From IMG/VR virus record IMGVR_UViG_3300021141_000011, positions 1 to 56,697 of that record: a stretch of 56,697 nucleotides of DNA; one strand, given 5' to 3'. This stretch comes from a virus. Position 1 is the first letter of the stretch, and every line of letters begins with the position of its first letter. This document shows, in pieces, positions 40,599 to 49,561 of the stretch. The notes beneath the pieces were generated by a model. That model saw nothing but the letters and a program-made list of their open reading frames with translations, did not search any database and had not been told where the DNA came from. The translations under genes and the position numbers were made by a program.

Positions 40599-41123
40599 AT
40601 GCTCAAACCAATTTATTTAAATTATGATTTTTCAAAGATTTTATCTGCTGACTATTCGCAACATGAGGGTAGTTGCATCAGTCATTTGGCCACAGAGTTA
40701 GCAGATGATTATGCGCCATACGGCGGTCTTCCAGGATCATACTGTTATGAAAACACAAAGATACATCAGTTATGGTGGACCAATGATGACATTGACTTTG
40801 ATGAGATTGGGCATAAATTAAACATGCAAGTGATTACTGTTAGTAGTATATGCCAGCCTCCGGGATGTATAGTTCCTTTGCATCGAGACACTTTTTATCA
40901 AATCAATCAACGTTGTCCAGAACGAACAGAACTCAAAGTCCGAGCCAACATCTATCTTGAAGATTGGAAACTAGGGCAGTTTATACAATATGACAATGAC
41001 ATCAGTGCTAAATGGAAAGTAGGTGAAGGATTTATGTGGGATTCTACTCATTTACATCTTTCAGCCAATGCAGGCATGCAAAACAAATATACCTTACAAG
41101 TATCAGGATTTTTAAAACAATAA
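40599..41123 (+). CDS. 2OG/Fe(II) oxygenase-like (cupin) protein
   Basis: 174 residues. LHRDTF (94-99) gives an HxD pair, and THLHLSANAG (150-159) gives the distal His; together they fit the 2-His-1-carboxylate iron site. KYTLQVSG (163-170) may supply the 2-oxoglutarate contact. GEGFMWDST precedes the distal His, as in aspartyl hydroxylase-like and small phage oxygenases. It would hydroxylate an unknown substrate using O2 and 2-oxoglutarate. It is within the sugar-enzyme series, so a sugar or nucleotide-sugar target is possible. Start at the ATG at 40599, with AAGGA upstream. Confidence 0.6.
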   Translation: MLKPIYLNYDFSKILSADYSQHEGSCISHLATELADDYAPYGGLPGSYCYENTKIHQLWWTNDDIDFDEIGHKLNMQVITVSSICQPPGCIVPLHRDTFYQINQRCPERTELKVRANIYLEDWKLGQFIQYDNDISAKWKVGEGFMWDSTHLHLSANAGMQNKYTLQVSGFLKQ

Positions 41124-41124
41124 G

Positions 41125-42054
41125 ATGTTCACTATAATTTGCAACAATGACAAAATTTGGAATCAACTCGAGTTGATCGACTATCTTGTCAAGAACCAAG
41201 ACAAAACAGTTGAGTTAGATATAAATCCTGAAGCAACATGCCTGACAAATCTTGGTGTATATCAATTATTAGATCTTTTTAGTTTTAAACAGGTGAACAT
41301 TTACACTTGGAATCCTTTAGAATACCACCCTAAATATCAAATCAAATTGGTAGATACAAATTATGTATTAAAAAAAACAATACAAATACCCACTCAACTG
41401 CAAACATGGGATCAAACAAAAATTTTCTTTTGTTTTTATGGTCGCCCTACTGCTGGTAGATTGGGGTTAGCAGGACATTTGTTCAAGAAGTACAACCAAC
41501 AAAGTTTAATTCATTTTTCAACAGACACCGACGACTATTATAAATTTGAATTTGATAAGCTATTGTCGTATGATACAGCTAGTGTACCCGACGCCAGTGC
41601 TCTGCTACAACATCTTCCAATTCTACAATCAAGCAACAATCAATATTCACCGCTTGAATATGATTTCCGTGACAAACTTACAGAGCTTTATCAAAGTATT
41701 TTAATAGATGTAGTAGGAGAAACTTTTGTTCAAGGAACAACATTTTTTCCTTCAGAAAAAACTACCCGGCCCATGCTACTGAAAAAACCTTTTGTAACAT
41801 TTGCATCACAAGATCATATGGCGTATCTTCGGCAGATGGGATTCCAAACATTCCACGGATTTTGGGACGAAGATTATGATGGATTTGAAGGGAGAGACCG
41901 GTTGATTCGGCTATATCAAGTTATTGGTGATGTAGCAAACCGGCCAATGAATGAATTAGTTGACATGTATAAAGAAATGCAACCAATCCTGGACCATAAT
42001 TACAATTTACTAATGTCTCAAAGTTACAACAAAACTATAACAAAAATAATATGA
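41125..42054 (+). CDS. Putative glycosyltransferase-related protein, repeated family member A
   Basis: 309 residues. Near residues 195-255 it has GETFVQG, SEKTTRPM, KKPFV, YLRQMGFQTFHGFWDEDYD, the shared motif of five proteins in this window. Upstream, FFCFYGRPTAGRLGL (about 98-112) is a degenerate form of the NGR.R.HR segment seen in member B. The late (T/S)EK motif resembles the donor-binding part of exostosin or GT10-type transferases, but I cannot confirm this. It lies directly ahead of a radical SAM gene with a 4-bp overlap. Confidence 0.6.
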   Translation: MFTIICNNDKIWNQLELIDYLVKNQDKTVELDINPEATCLTNLGVYQLLDLFSFKQVNIYTWNPLEYHPKYQIKLVDTNYVLKKTIQIPTQLQTWDQTKIFFCFYGRPTAGRLGLAGHLFKKYNQQSLIHFSTDTDDYYKFEFDKLLSYDTASVPDASALLQHLPILQSSNNQYSPLEYDFRDKLTELYQSILIDVVGETFVQGTTFFPSEKTTRPMLLKKPFVTFASQDHMAYLRQMGFQTFHGFWDEDYDGFEGRDRLIRLYQVIGDVANRPMNELVDMYKEMQPILDHNYNLLMSQSYNKTITKII

Positions 42055-43424
42055 GCAAAAGCGATTTTTTATCTTCAGCCGAAAAAATGCATGCCGAGCT
42101 TGGTCCTGCCTTGTGCTTGGCCAAATGGAAACAGGTCAGTTTTCATCTACCCACAGGGCTCAATAACTCATGCTATCATCCGCCCTTGCACCGAATACCC
42201 ATCGAAGACATTGGACGTAATCCTTCCGCATTGCATAACACTCCGCACAAGAAAGAACAGCGCAAACTCATGCTGGCAGGTGTCAAACCTGCGGAGTGTA
42301 GCTATTGCTGGAACATGGAAGCACAAAACAAGCTGAGTGATAGACACTACAGATCAGGCGAGCCCTGGGCCGCAGTAGATTTTGACAAAATAAAAAGCTC
42401 AACAGGAGATGAAGATGTTATTCCCAGTTATGTGGAAGTTAATTTTAACAATGTTTGCAACCTTGCATGCAGCTATTGCAGCCCGCAGTTCTCAAGCACT
42501 TGGCAGCAAGAAACTGATCGGCACGGTGCATATCCTACTCTGGTGCCTCATAACGCTCCTGAGCATTTTTCTGGTGACCGTAAGCCCATTCCAGCCCGTG
42601 ATCACAATCCTTATGTAGAAGCATTTTGGGAGTGGTGGCCCACCTTGTATCCTGAGCTGGAACACTTTAGAATGACCGGCGGCGAGCCCTTGTTGGATCG
42701 CAATACCTATAGAGTATTCGACTATGTGCTGGAGAACCCTAGTCCCAAATTACACCTGAATGTTACGTCAAACTTTAGTGTAGATGAAAAGTCATGGCAA
42801 AAATATCTAGCCTATGTGAAACAACTATGTGATGGGCGCATAGAACACTTCATGCAGTATGTGAGTCTAGATGCCTGGGGAGCTCAAGCAGAGTACATAC
42901 GTCACGGTCTGGACTTTGATCTGTTGTGGGATCGAGTTGACCAGTTTCTTACTCAAGTGCCTAGCTACAACAGCCTGACATTTATTGTCACAATGAACAA
43001 TCTCAGTGTGTCAAGCCTGGACCGATTGTTGGCAGGCATACTGGAACTACGTAAAAAACACAGTACAACATATCAGCGTGTGTGGTTTGATACTCCTGTG
43101 CTGCGTGAACCTGCATGGCAGAGCCTGCAAACACTGGGAGAATCTTATGCTGCACGGCTTGACACAGTCAAAGACTACATGGCTGCACACTTGGAAACAT
43201 CTGCAAATCCATTCAAAGGTTTCAAAGACTACGAAGTGGCCAGGCTAGACAGAGACATTGCCTGGATGCGATCAGGGCAAGCTGCGGATCAAAGTTGTAG
43301 TCAAGCAGACTTTTATCGTTTTTTCAGCGAAGCAGATCGCCGTCACGGAACAAATTTTTTACAAGTGTTTCCTGAAATGCGAGCCTGGTGGGCCGAATGT
43401 GAGTACCATGCTAGACAAAACTAA
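42051..43424 (+). CDS. Radical SAM protein with N-terminal module, C-x-H-P-P variant
   Basis: 457 residues. The N-terminal module has C22, C41 and C83-x2-C86. Where related proteins have CC, this one has CYHPP (41-45), so one cysteine is lost and a His could replace it as a ligand. The radical SAM motif is CNLACSYC (Cys136, 140, 143), then MTGGEPLLD. A C-terminal domain of about 150 residues follows. It is similar along its length to the radical SAM protein at 44550. It starts in a 4-bp overlap with member A and ends in an overlap with member B. The substrate is unknown. Confidence 0.85.
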   Translation: MSKSDFLSSAEKMHAELGPALCLAKWKQVSFHLPTGLNNSCYHPPLHRIPIEDIGRNPSALHNTPHKKEQRKLMLAGVKPAECSYCWNMEAQNKLSDRHYRSGEPWAAVDFDKIKSSTGDEDVIPSYVEVNFNNVCNLACSYCSPQFSSTWQQETDRHGAYPTLVPHNAPEHFSGDRKPIPARDHNPYVEAFWEWWPTLYPELEHFRMTGGEPLLDRNTYRVFDYVLENPSPKLHLNVTSNFSVDEKSWQKYLAYVKQLCDGRIEHFMQYVSLDAWGAQAEYIRHGLDFDLLWDRVDQFLTQVPSYNSLTFIVTMNNLSVSSLDRLLAGILELRKKHSTTYQRVWFDTPVLREPAWQSLQTLGESYAARLDTVKDYMAAHLETSANPFKGFKDYEVARLDRDIAWMRSGQAADQSCSQADFYRFFSEADRRHGTNFLQVFPEMRAWWAECEYHARQN

Positions 43425-44553
43425 TCTAGTAGTAGATACATTCAGTGTTGTATACGATTTACTAAAACCCTTTGCTAGTCAGGAGTTCTGGGAGTTTGCT
43501 GATCATGTGCCAGTCACGGGTGCAACCTATGTTATAGGACGCAAACAACTGGTAGAAAATAGACCCAGAATCAGAGCCATGTGCGAGTCTAACCAATACT
43601 GCATGGTGTTTGACGGTGCTGCTGAAGGATCCTGGACACTGATAGAACAAATACGCATGTTGGGCATAGAAGATCTTGTGTTGAGCAAGCAACTGCTGAT
43701 ACTCAGTGGCGGTGTCATGCCCGCTAAGTATCCTGCACTAACACATGATCATTTCTTTAATGTGATACTGGGCTATGACGAAAATCTACAGCAGATGGAA
43801 CGCATGCCCGAAATTTACAATACCACATCCAAGCCTTATGATTTTTTATTCCTAAATGGGCGAGCAAGGCCACACAGAAAATACCTGTGGGAACGATTGA
43901 ATCAACTGGGCCTGCTGGATCGGGCAATATGGTCCATGCTCGATGGAAGGCCCACGCTCAAAGGCACAGAGCTAACGCTCATGTCCGGCAGTGTCGATTT
44001 AATGACCACAGTGACACCTATACGTCAACTGGATTCCCAATACGAAGTTGCACGATACCAAAACAATTCAGTGGAGATAACCGAACCCAAACGGCAATTT
44101 ATCAAGCAAGACATGTTTCACAACACCTGGGGTGAAATTTATCTACAAACCGAACCCTATGCTGATACCTACTTTAGTCTGGTCACAGAAACCATATGCG
44201 AACACGGCAACAGTTTTCGAACTGAAAAGATTGCCAAACCGCTGGCACAAGGACATCCGTGGATCGTGGCAAGCAATGCTGGATTTTATCGTGATCTTCG
44301 CAACTTGGGATTTCAAACATTCGGGCATGTGATAGACGAGTCGTTTGATTTGATTGACAACACCCAAGATAGACTCAATCGAATTGTCGAAATTGTACAG
44401 GATCTTTGCAGTCAAGACCTTGCAAAATTTCTCAATGAGTGTTACACTGTATGTAAATACAATCAACAACATCTCGGTGAGTATCGAGAGCAACTACGCC
44501 GCGACTTTCCCCAGCGGTTGTTTGATTTTTTACAAGAGCATACCCTTCAGTGA
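43408..44553 (+). CDS. Putative glycosyltransferase-related protein, repeated family member B
   Basis: 381 residues from the ATG at 43408; a GTG at 43399 is a possible alternative, and the longer frame back to 43258 is inside the previous gene. FLFLNGRARPHRKYLWERL (about 146-164), then LLDRAIWSML, is the first half of the family pattern; VTETICEHGNSFRTEKI, then DLRNLGFQTF and VIDESFD, is the second. This is the fullest copy in the window and would be the best query for identifying the family. It is flanked by two related radical SAM genes, with 17- and 4-bp overlaps. Confidence 0.62.
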   Translation: MLDKTNLVVDTFSVVYDLLKPFASQEFWEFADHVPVTGATYVIGRKQLVENRPRIRAMCESNQYCMVFDGAAEGSWTLIEQIRMLGIEDLVLSKQLLILSGGVMPAKYPALTHDHFFNVILGYDENLQQMERMPEIYNTTSKPYDFLFLNGRARPHRKYLWERLNQLGLLDRAIWSMLDGRPTLKGTELTLMSGSVDLMTTVTPIRQLDSQYEVARYQNNSVEITEPKRQFIKQDMFHNTWGEIYLQTEPYADTYFSLVTETICEHGNSFRTEKIAKPLAQGHPWIVASNAGFYRDLRNLGFQTFGHVIDESFDLIDNTQDRLNRIVEIVQDLCSQDLAKFLNECYTVCKYNQQHLGEYREQLRRDFPQRLFDFLQEHTLQ

Positions 44554-45887
44554 ATGATTTAGAATTTAAACGCACAGTGCTAGACCCACTGAGTGAGAGT
44601 TTTTGTGCAGCGAAATGGTACAATGCTACCATTTGGTTAGGAAGTGGACAGACCACAAGTTGTCATCACCCGCCAGCCCATTTGGTCGACAAAGATAAAG
44701 TCAGTATCAACCCTAGGCTGCTGCACAATACTGATCAGAAGAAAGCAGATCGCGCAAAAATGCAGGCAGGCGAGCGTCCTGCAGGTTGCGAATACTGCTG
44801 GAAGATTGAAGACATGGGTCGAGACGCTGTGAGCGACCGTGTGTACAAGAGCAAGATTTATCCCATTACCACACTGAAAGAAGCATATGAAACTCCACCA
44901 GATCAAGACGTTAATTTACGCACTCTTGAAATCGCCTTTGACCGCACTTGTCAGTTTGCTTGTAGTTATTGTAACCCTGCTTTCAGTAGCACCTGGGTAC
45001 GAGATATTAAAAATAATGGCCCGTACATAGGATTGGTTAGTGATGGTCGTAATCACTTTACGCATGGGCATGATAGCTCACAACTGTATAGCTTTAATGA
45101 AACTAATCCCTATGTCGAAGCGTTCTTTAAGTGGTGGGAAACGGATCTACATAAAACACTCCAGGAGCTGAGAATAACAGGTGGTGAACCGCTAATGTCG
45201 GGTTATACCTGGAAGCTGATTGACTGGTTCAAACAGAACCAAGGTCGCAGCACAACCCGGTTGGCTATCAATTCAAACCTAGGCTTTGATTCACACAAAC
45301 TACAGGAGTTTGTCACAGCAATTGAATCATTGCCGCATGTGGAACTTTACACATCCATGGAAGCGGTGGGTACTCAAGCTGAATACATTCGTGACGGTCT
45401 GGACTATGCTCAGTGGTTGGCCAATGTACACACTCTGTTACAGAGTCGTGCAGTAAAAACTCTGCATGTGATGTGTACTATAAATGCCTTGTGCCTGAAC
45501 AGCTTGCCCGAGTTGCTGAATCAACTCATGGATCTAAAACGATTGTATGGTCGCGATCAAGTGAGCTTTACCTTGAATATTCTACGCTTTCCCAGCTTTC
45601 AGTCAGCCCTGGTGTTGCCCGAAGATATTCGCACCGGCTATAGAGTTGTGCTGGAAGAATGGCTGTACAAGAATCGTGCCAACCCGTGGCTGCATGAGCA
45701 TGAAGTAAATCACACACAGCGTCTGATTGATTACCTAGATGTGGTCAAGACACCGCACTCGGACGCTTTTGAACAGCCCAAACTGCTGAATGACTTCCGT
45801 GAATTCTATTCTCAATACAACGGCCGCAGAGACAAGAACTTTGGCGCCGCATTTCCTAAATTAGCCGCATGGTATGACACATTATGA
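44550..45887 (+). CDS. Radical SAM protein, paralogue with C-H-H-P-P variant
   Basis: 445 residues, starting with GTG inside a GTGA overlap. C19, CHHPP (38-42) and C80-x2-C83 make the N-terminal module; again one cysteine of the usual CC is replaced. The core has CQFACSYC (Cys134, 138, 141) and ITGGEPLMS. It aligns with the protein at 42051 through the AKW, HNT..KK and EYCWK / SYCWN segments and the C-terminal FP..AWY/AWW ending. The two probably arose by duplication with member B left between them. The substrate is unknown. Confidence 0.85.
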   Translation: MNDLEFKRTVLDPLSESFCAAKWYNATIWLGSGQTTSCHHPPAHLVDKDKVSINPRLLHNTDQKKADRAKMQAGERPAGCEYCWKIEDMGRDAVSDRVYKSKIYPITTLKEAYETPPDQDVNLRTLEIAFDRTCQFACSYCNPAFSSTWVRDIKNNGPYIGLVSDGRNHFTHGHDSSQLYSFNETNPYVEAFFKWWETDLHKTLQELRITGGEPLMSGYTWKLIDWFKQNQGRSTTRLAINSNLGFDSHKLQEFVTAIESLPHVELYTSMEAVGTQAEYIRDGLDYAQWLANVHTLLQSRAVKTLHVMCTINALCLNSLPELLNQLMDLKRLYGRDQVSFTLNILRFPSFQSALVLPEDIRTGYRVVLEEWLYKNRANPWLHEHEVNHTQRLIDYLDVVKTPHSDAFEQPKLLNDFREFYSQYNGRRDKNFGAAFPKLAAWYDTL

Positions 45888-47599
45888 CCTTGAATGAAAA
45901 AATAACAGAATTACAATCTCAGTACGATGTATTGGCCGTGATTGATCTTGACCCTTGGCATGATTTAAATATCTATAATAAAAAGCCCTGGATGATAAAA
46001 ACAGTTCAATCGGTACATAGAGATTATTATGATACCACTCAACGAATATTATTTACAATGTCGCGTGGTGACATATATGAAGATGTTGAACAATCGGCAG
46101 GGCAATTGCTAACACAACTACAGCACAGACTCAATGACATTGACATATCTAATTTTTTTGTCATCTTGCTGACCAATGATGTTACTGTGCGCAATGCTTA
46201 TACGGCTAACTACCAGTCTCTTTCTAAAGATTCAGTCCCTTTTACAATTGAAGTTTATACGGTTGAACACACGGATCGTCGGCCACAAGATAAAATGACC
46301 AAAAATATAAAACCAGGCAGTTATCAATACAATTATCTAGGTCCAATGAGAGTTGATATAGAAGATCTCACCGAACAAGAACAATTCTTACTGACCAAAA
46401 GTTCTACGTTTTGCATGTATCCCTGGATGCATTTTCATGCCTATCCCACTGGAGCAGCATATCCATGTTGCCAGGCAGATATGGAATTTTCTATTGGAGA
46501 CATGAGAAAGAATACTATCAAGGAAATATGGAACCAAGAACCGATAAAAAAAATACGTAATCAGATGCTGAATGAACAATCTGTTTCGGCGTGTAACAGG
46601 TGCTACGAGCAAGAGTCGGCGGGATTTGTCAGTGGAAGAATGAGTGCCAACAAACATCACGGACATCTTATCAATCGAGTACATGAAACTGAACCTGATG
46701 GAACTCTAGACAGATTTGAGTTGACCTACTGGGACATAAGATTTTCAAATCTCTGTAATCTAAGTTGCCGCAGTTGTGGCCATATTTTTTCAAGTTCTTG
46801 GTACAAGGATCAAGCCAAACTAGCCGGCCCTGACTGGAAAAAAACACACAAGGTGTTGAACTATGCTGGTAGATTTGAAACTGATGCATGGGATCAATTA
46901 GTGGATCATATTGAGCATGTTGAACAGATCTACTTTGCCGGCGGCGAACCATTGCTCATGGAAGAACACTATAAGATTCTAGACGAACTGGTGCGACAAA
47001 AAAAGTTCAATGTACGATTAATATACAACACTAATTTCACGCATACCAATCTCAAAGATAAGAGTGTATTTGAATATTGGAAATTGTTTGATTCAGTTAG
47101 TGTAGGTGCCAGTCTAGACGCTAGCGGTGCTCGCGGTGAATACATACGCAAGGGTACCAGCTGGACAGTGGTAGAACAAAACCGTCGAAAAATGATTGAA
47201 ATCTGCCCTGCTGTAGACTTTTATATCAGTCCCACACTCAGCATAATGAATGCTCTACACTTGCCAGACTTTCACAAAGATTGGGTTGCAAAAGGCCTGA
47301 TTCGAGCACAGGATCTCAATGTAAACATTCTGCAAGATCCTGCACATTACAGAATAGACATAGCACCTGCTGAATACAAAGGTATATTGCTAGCCCGATA
47401 TCGCGAACACATTGAATGGCTTCGCGGGCAAGATCCATTACAGCGAGCCACAGTGGGATTCGAATCGGCTATCACCTACATGACAGCCACAGACAACACA
47501 CACCTACTGGATACATTCTGGCGCAAAACACATGAACTGGATGGTATTCGTAACGAACGTATGCTGGACATTATTCCTGAATTGTCGGCACTCAGATGA
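45884..47599 (+). CDS. Radical SAM protein with about 165-residue N-terminal extension
   Basis: 571 residues. Residues 1-165 form an extra domain without cysteines (VLAVIDLDPWHDLN, FFVILLTNDVTVRNAY), of alternating beta/alpha look, with no family I recognise. The cysteine module follows (C177, CC195-196, C237-x2-C240), then the radical SAM core CNLSCRSC (Cys291, 295, 298) and FAGGEPLLM. The spacing from first Cys to CC is 18 residues, as in the three other CC-type proteins. The extension might bind the substrate or a partner. It overlaps both neighbours by 4 bp. Confidence 0.85.
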   Translation: MTLNEKITELQSQYDVLAVIDLDPWHDLNIYNKKPWMIKTVQSVHRDYYDTTQRILFTMSRGDIYEDVEQSAGQLLTQLQHRLNDIDISNFFVILLTNDVTVRNAYTANYQSLSKDSVPFTIEVYTVEHTDRRPQDKMTKNIKPGSYQYNYLGPMRVDIEDLTEQEQFLLTKSSTFCMYPWMHFHAYPTGAAYPCCQADMEFSIGDMRKNTIKEIWNQEPIKKIRNQMLNEQSVSACNRCYEQESAGFVSGRMSANKHHGHLINRVHETEPDGTLDRFELTYWDIRFSNLCNLSCRSCGHIFSSSWYKDQAKLAGPDWKKTHKVLNYAGRFETDAWDQLVDHIEHVEQIYFAGGEPLLMEEHYKILDELVRQKKFNVRLIYNTNFTHTNLKDKSVFEYWKLFDSVSVGASLDASGARGEYIRKGTSWTVVEQNRRKMIEICPAVDFYISPTLSIMNALHLPDFHKDWVAKGLIRAQDLNVNILQDPAHYRIDIAPAEYKGILLARYREHIEWLRGQDPLQRATVGFESAITYMTATDNTHLLDTFWRKTHELDGIRNERMLDIIPELSALR

Positions 47600-48366
47600 A
47601 TATGTTTGGGTCATCTTATAAAAACTTGCTGGTGTCAGGGTGTAGTTTTACGCATAACAATTATCATACTCCGGTTTCATGGGCAAACAATCTAGCACAC
47701 TGGGCCGGATTAAACATTCACAATTTGGCAATACCAGGGGCTGGCAACACACATATCAAAAACAGCATTATATTATGGCTTGAACAACACAAACCCAATC
47801 CCAAGGACCTATTGATTATGGTCATGTGGAGCGGAATCGAGCGTGTGGATTGGATAACTGATCCAACACTTAGCAACTTTAAAAAGGCATACCAATTTAC
47901 CTATGATTATTCAGACTGCACTGAATTAGTAGTAGGTGGCAATTGGTGGGCAAATCGTCAAGTATCACTGGTAGAACAAGCTCTTAAAGAATATACAAAA
48001 TTTCAAAACAATCAAAGTTTGGCATTGACTTCCTGGCTAGCCATGACACAGTTAACTGATTATCTCAGACAAAGAGATTATACGTTTTACTACACTGCCT
48101 ACCAGAATTTATGGTGTGAGGGTGATAAAACCAATCAATGGATCAACTATGGCATAGAACTTGAAAAACTTAATCTGATATTAGATAATGCTCCTTGGTT
48201 GTTTTTTGATCACAAGCATTTTCTAGGAACATGGGTAAAAACACATAATCATCTGTGGGAAGATAATCTACATCCTTCACATATAGGACACGAACTATGG
48301 TGTCAAGAAGTGTTGATACCGTTGCTGATAGAAAAAAAAGCGTTATATGAACTTACCACACAATAA
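47596..48366 (+). CDS. SGNH/GDSL-type hydrolase, first copy
   Basis: 256 residues. Block I is SGCSFT (14-19, nucleophile Ser17), block III fits GAGN (about 52-55), and block V is DNLHPSHIGH (about 227-236) with the Asp and His of the triad. The family removes or transfers acyl groups, often acetyl groups on sugars. There is no signal peptide, so it acts inside the infected cell. It lies between two radical SAM genes in the coupled series. Either ATG at 47596 or the Met two codons later could be the start. Substrate not known. Confidence 0.75.
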   Translation: MNMFGSSYKNLLVSGCSFTHNNYHTPVSWANNLAHWAGLNIHNLAIPGAGNTHIKNSIILWLEQHKPNPKDLLIMVMWSGIERVDWITDPTLSNFKKAYQFTYDYSDCTELVVGGNWWANRQVSLVEQALKEYTKFQNNQSLALTSWLAMTQLTDYLRQRDYTFYYTAYQNLWCEGDKTNQWINYGIELEKLNLILDNAPWLFFDHKHFLGTWVKTHNHLWEDNLHPSHIGHELWCQEVLIPLLIEKKALYELTTQ

Positions 48367-49561
48367 ATTTTGTATATTACCTTGGATCAGCTTAGAAGCT
48401 AGTCCAATTGGCACTGTGCGACCTTGCTGCCTAGCCGATGACGAAATTTTGGACAACAACGGAAACAAGTTTGAATTATCTACTGCCAATTTTGTTGACA
48501 TACAAACCAGTGATCACATGCGTGATTTACGCATTAAATTCTTAGCAGGGAGCCGGCCCGAAACATGTAGAAAATGTTGGAATGAAGAAGATGCAGGACG
48601 CAAATCAAAACGAATGCATACCCTAGATCGCCTTAAACACTCTTTAAGAGATGAGCCCTGGACTACAGATGCCAGGCCATTGATGTTCCTGGATCTCAAA
48701 CTGGGCAACATCTGCAATTTAAAATGTCGCATATGCGGTCCCTGGAGTTCAAGTCAGTTTGCCACAGAAGAATTGAACTTCATGCCGCGGGCAGAACAAA
48801 AAAGTTCTCATGCATATCAAATGCTGCGAGCCGGTGCCTGGCCCCGAGAAAATGAACAATTCTGGAGCCAGATTGACAGTGTGCTAACAGACATACGCTA
48901 TATAGAATTCACCGGTGGCGAGCCCTTTATGATCGCTGAACACTTTGCAATGCTGCAAGGTATTGTGGATCGCGGAATTGCACATCAAGTTGAAATTCAT
49001 TACAACACAAATGGTACTCAATATCCAGAAAAGGCGCATGAAATATGGCGTCATTTCAAAACAGTAGAAATTGCATTCTCAATTGATGACCTGAATCAAC
49101 GCTTTGAATATCAGCGCACCAATGCTGTGTGGACTGAAGTGTGTGACAATCTACAACGCTTTAGACAACTGCGCACACAATATCCCAACATTCAACTACA
49201 GTGTTGCTCAACTGTGAATGTGTTCAATGTGCGTTACATAGATCAGCTGGCCTGGTGGATCCAGGATCAGAAATTTAATTATGTGTACTGGAATATCATG
49301 CACGATGCCTGGTACTTTAGTATCTCTACTCTGCCAGATTCAGCTAAAACTGCTATCACACACTATTTGAAATTTAATGCTGGACCGGCCCGCTACCAAC
49401 AAGATATCAATGGTGTGATTGATTTCATGAATCATGGAGCCAGCACAGATGGGGTTATGCTGAGATCAAATATAGCAGATCTGGACCGCAAAAGAAATCA
49501 AGACTTTGCTGTGATCTGTCCCGAAATGGCTCAGTTGATTGAGTACAAGTTCAATGGCTAA
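48347..49561 (+). CDS. Radical SAM protein with N-terminal CC module
   Basis: 404 residues. N-terminal cysteines C9, CC27-28 and C74-x2-C77 precede the radical SAM core CNLKCRIC (Cys123, 127, 130) and FTGGEPFMI. FCILPW at the start matches the FC..PW opening of the other CC-type proteins. The gene starts 20 bp inside the upstream SGNH gene and its end overlaps member C of the repeated family by 8 bp. It is closer to the proteins at 6407 and 51116 than to the HPP pair. The substrate is unknown. Confidence 0.86.
   Translation: MNLPHNKFCILPWISLEASPIGTVRPCCLADDEILDNNGNKFELSTANFVDIQTSDHMRDLRIKFLAGSRPETCRKCWNEEDAGRKSKRMHTLDRLKHSLRDEPWTTDARPLMFLDLKLGNICNLKCRICGPWSSSQFATEELNFMPRAEQKSSHAYQMLRAGAWPRENEQFWSQIDSVLTDIRYIEFTGGEPFMIAEHFAMLQGIVDRGIAHQVEIHYNTNGTQYPEKAHEIWRHFKTVEIAFSIDDLNQRFEYQRTNAVWTEVCDNLQRFRQLRTQYPNIQLQCCSTVNVFNVRYIDQLAWWIQDQKFNYVYWNIMHDAWYFSISTLPDSAKTAITHYLKFNAGPARYQQDINGVIDFMNHGASTDGVMLRSNIADLDRKRNQDFAVICPEMAQLIEYKFNG

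Noticed and set aside
43258-43407. Longer N-terminus for TEK-family member B
   Set aside because: The extension lies wholly inside the upstream radical SAM gene in another frame, and the ATG at 43408 gives the usual small overlap.
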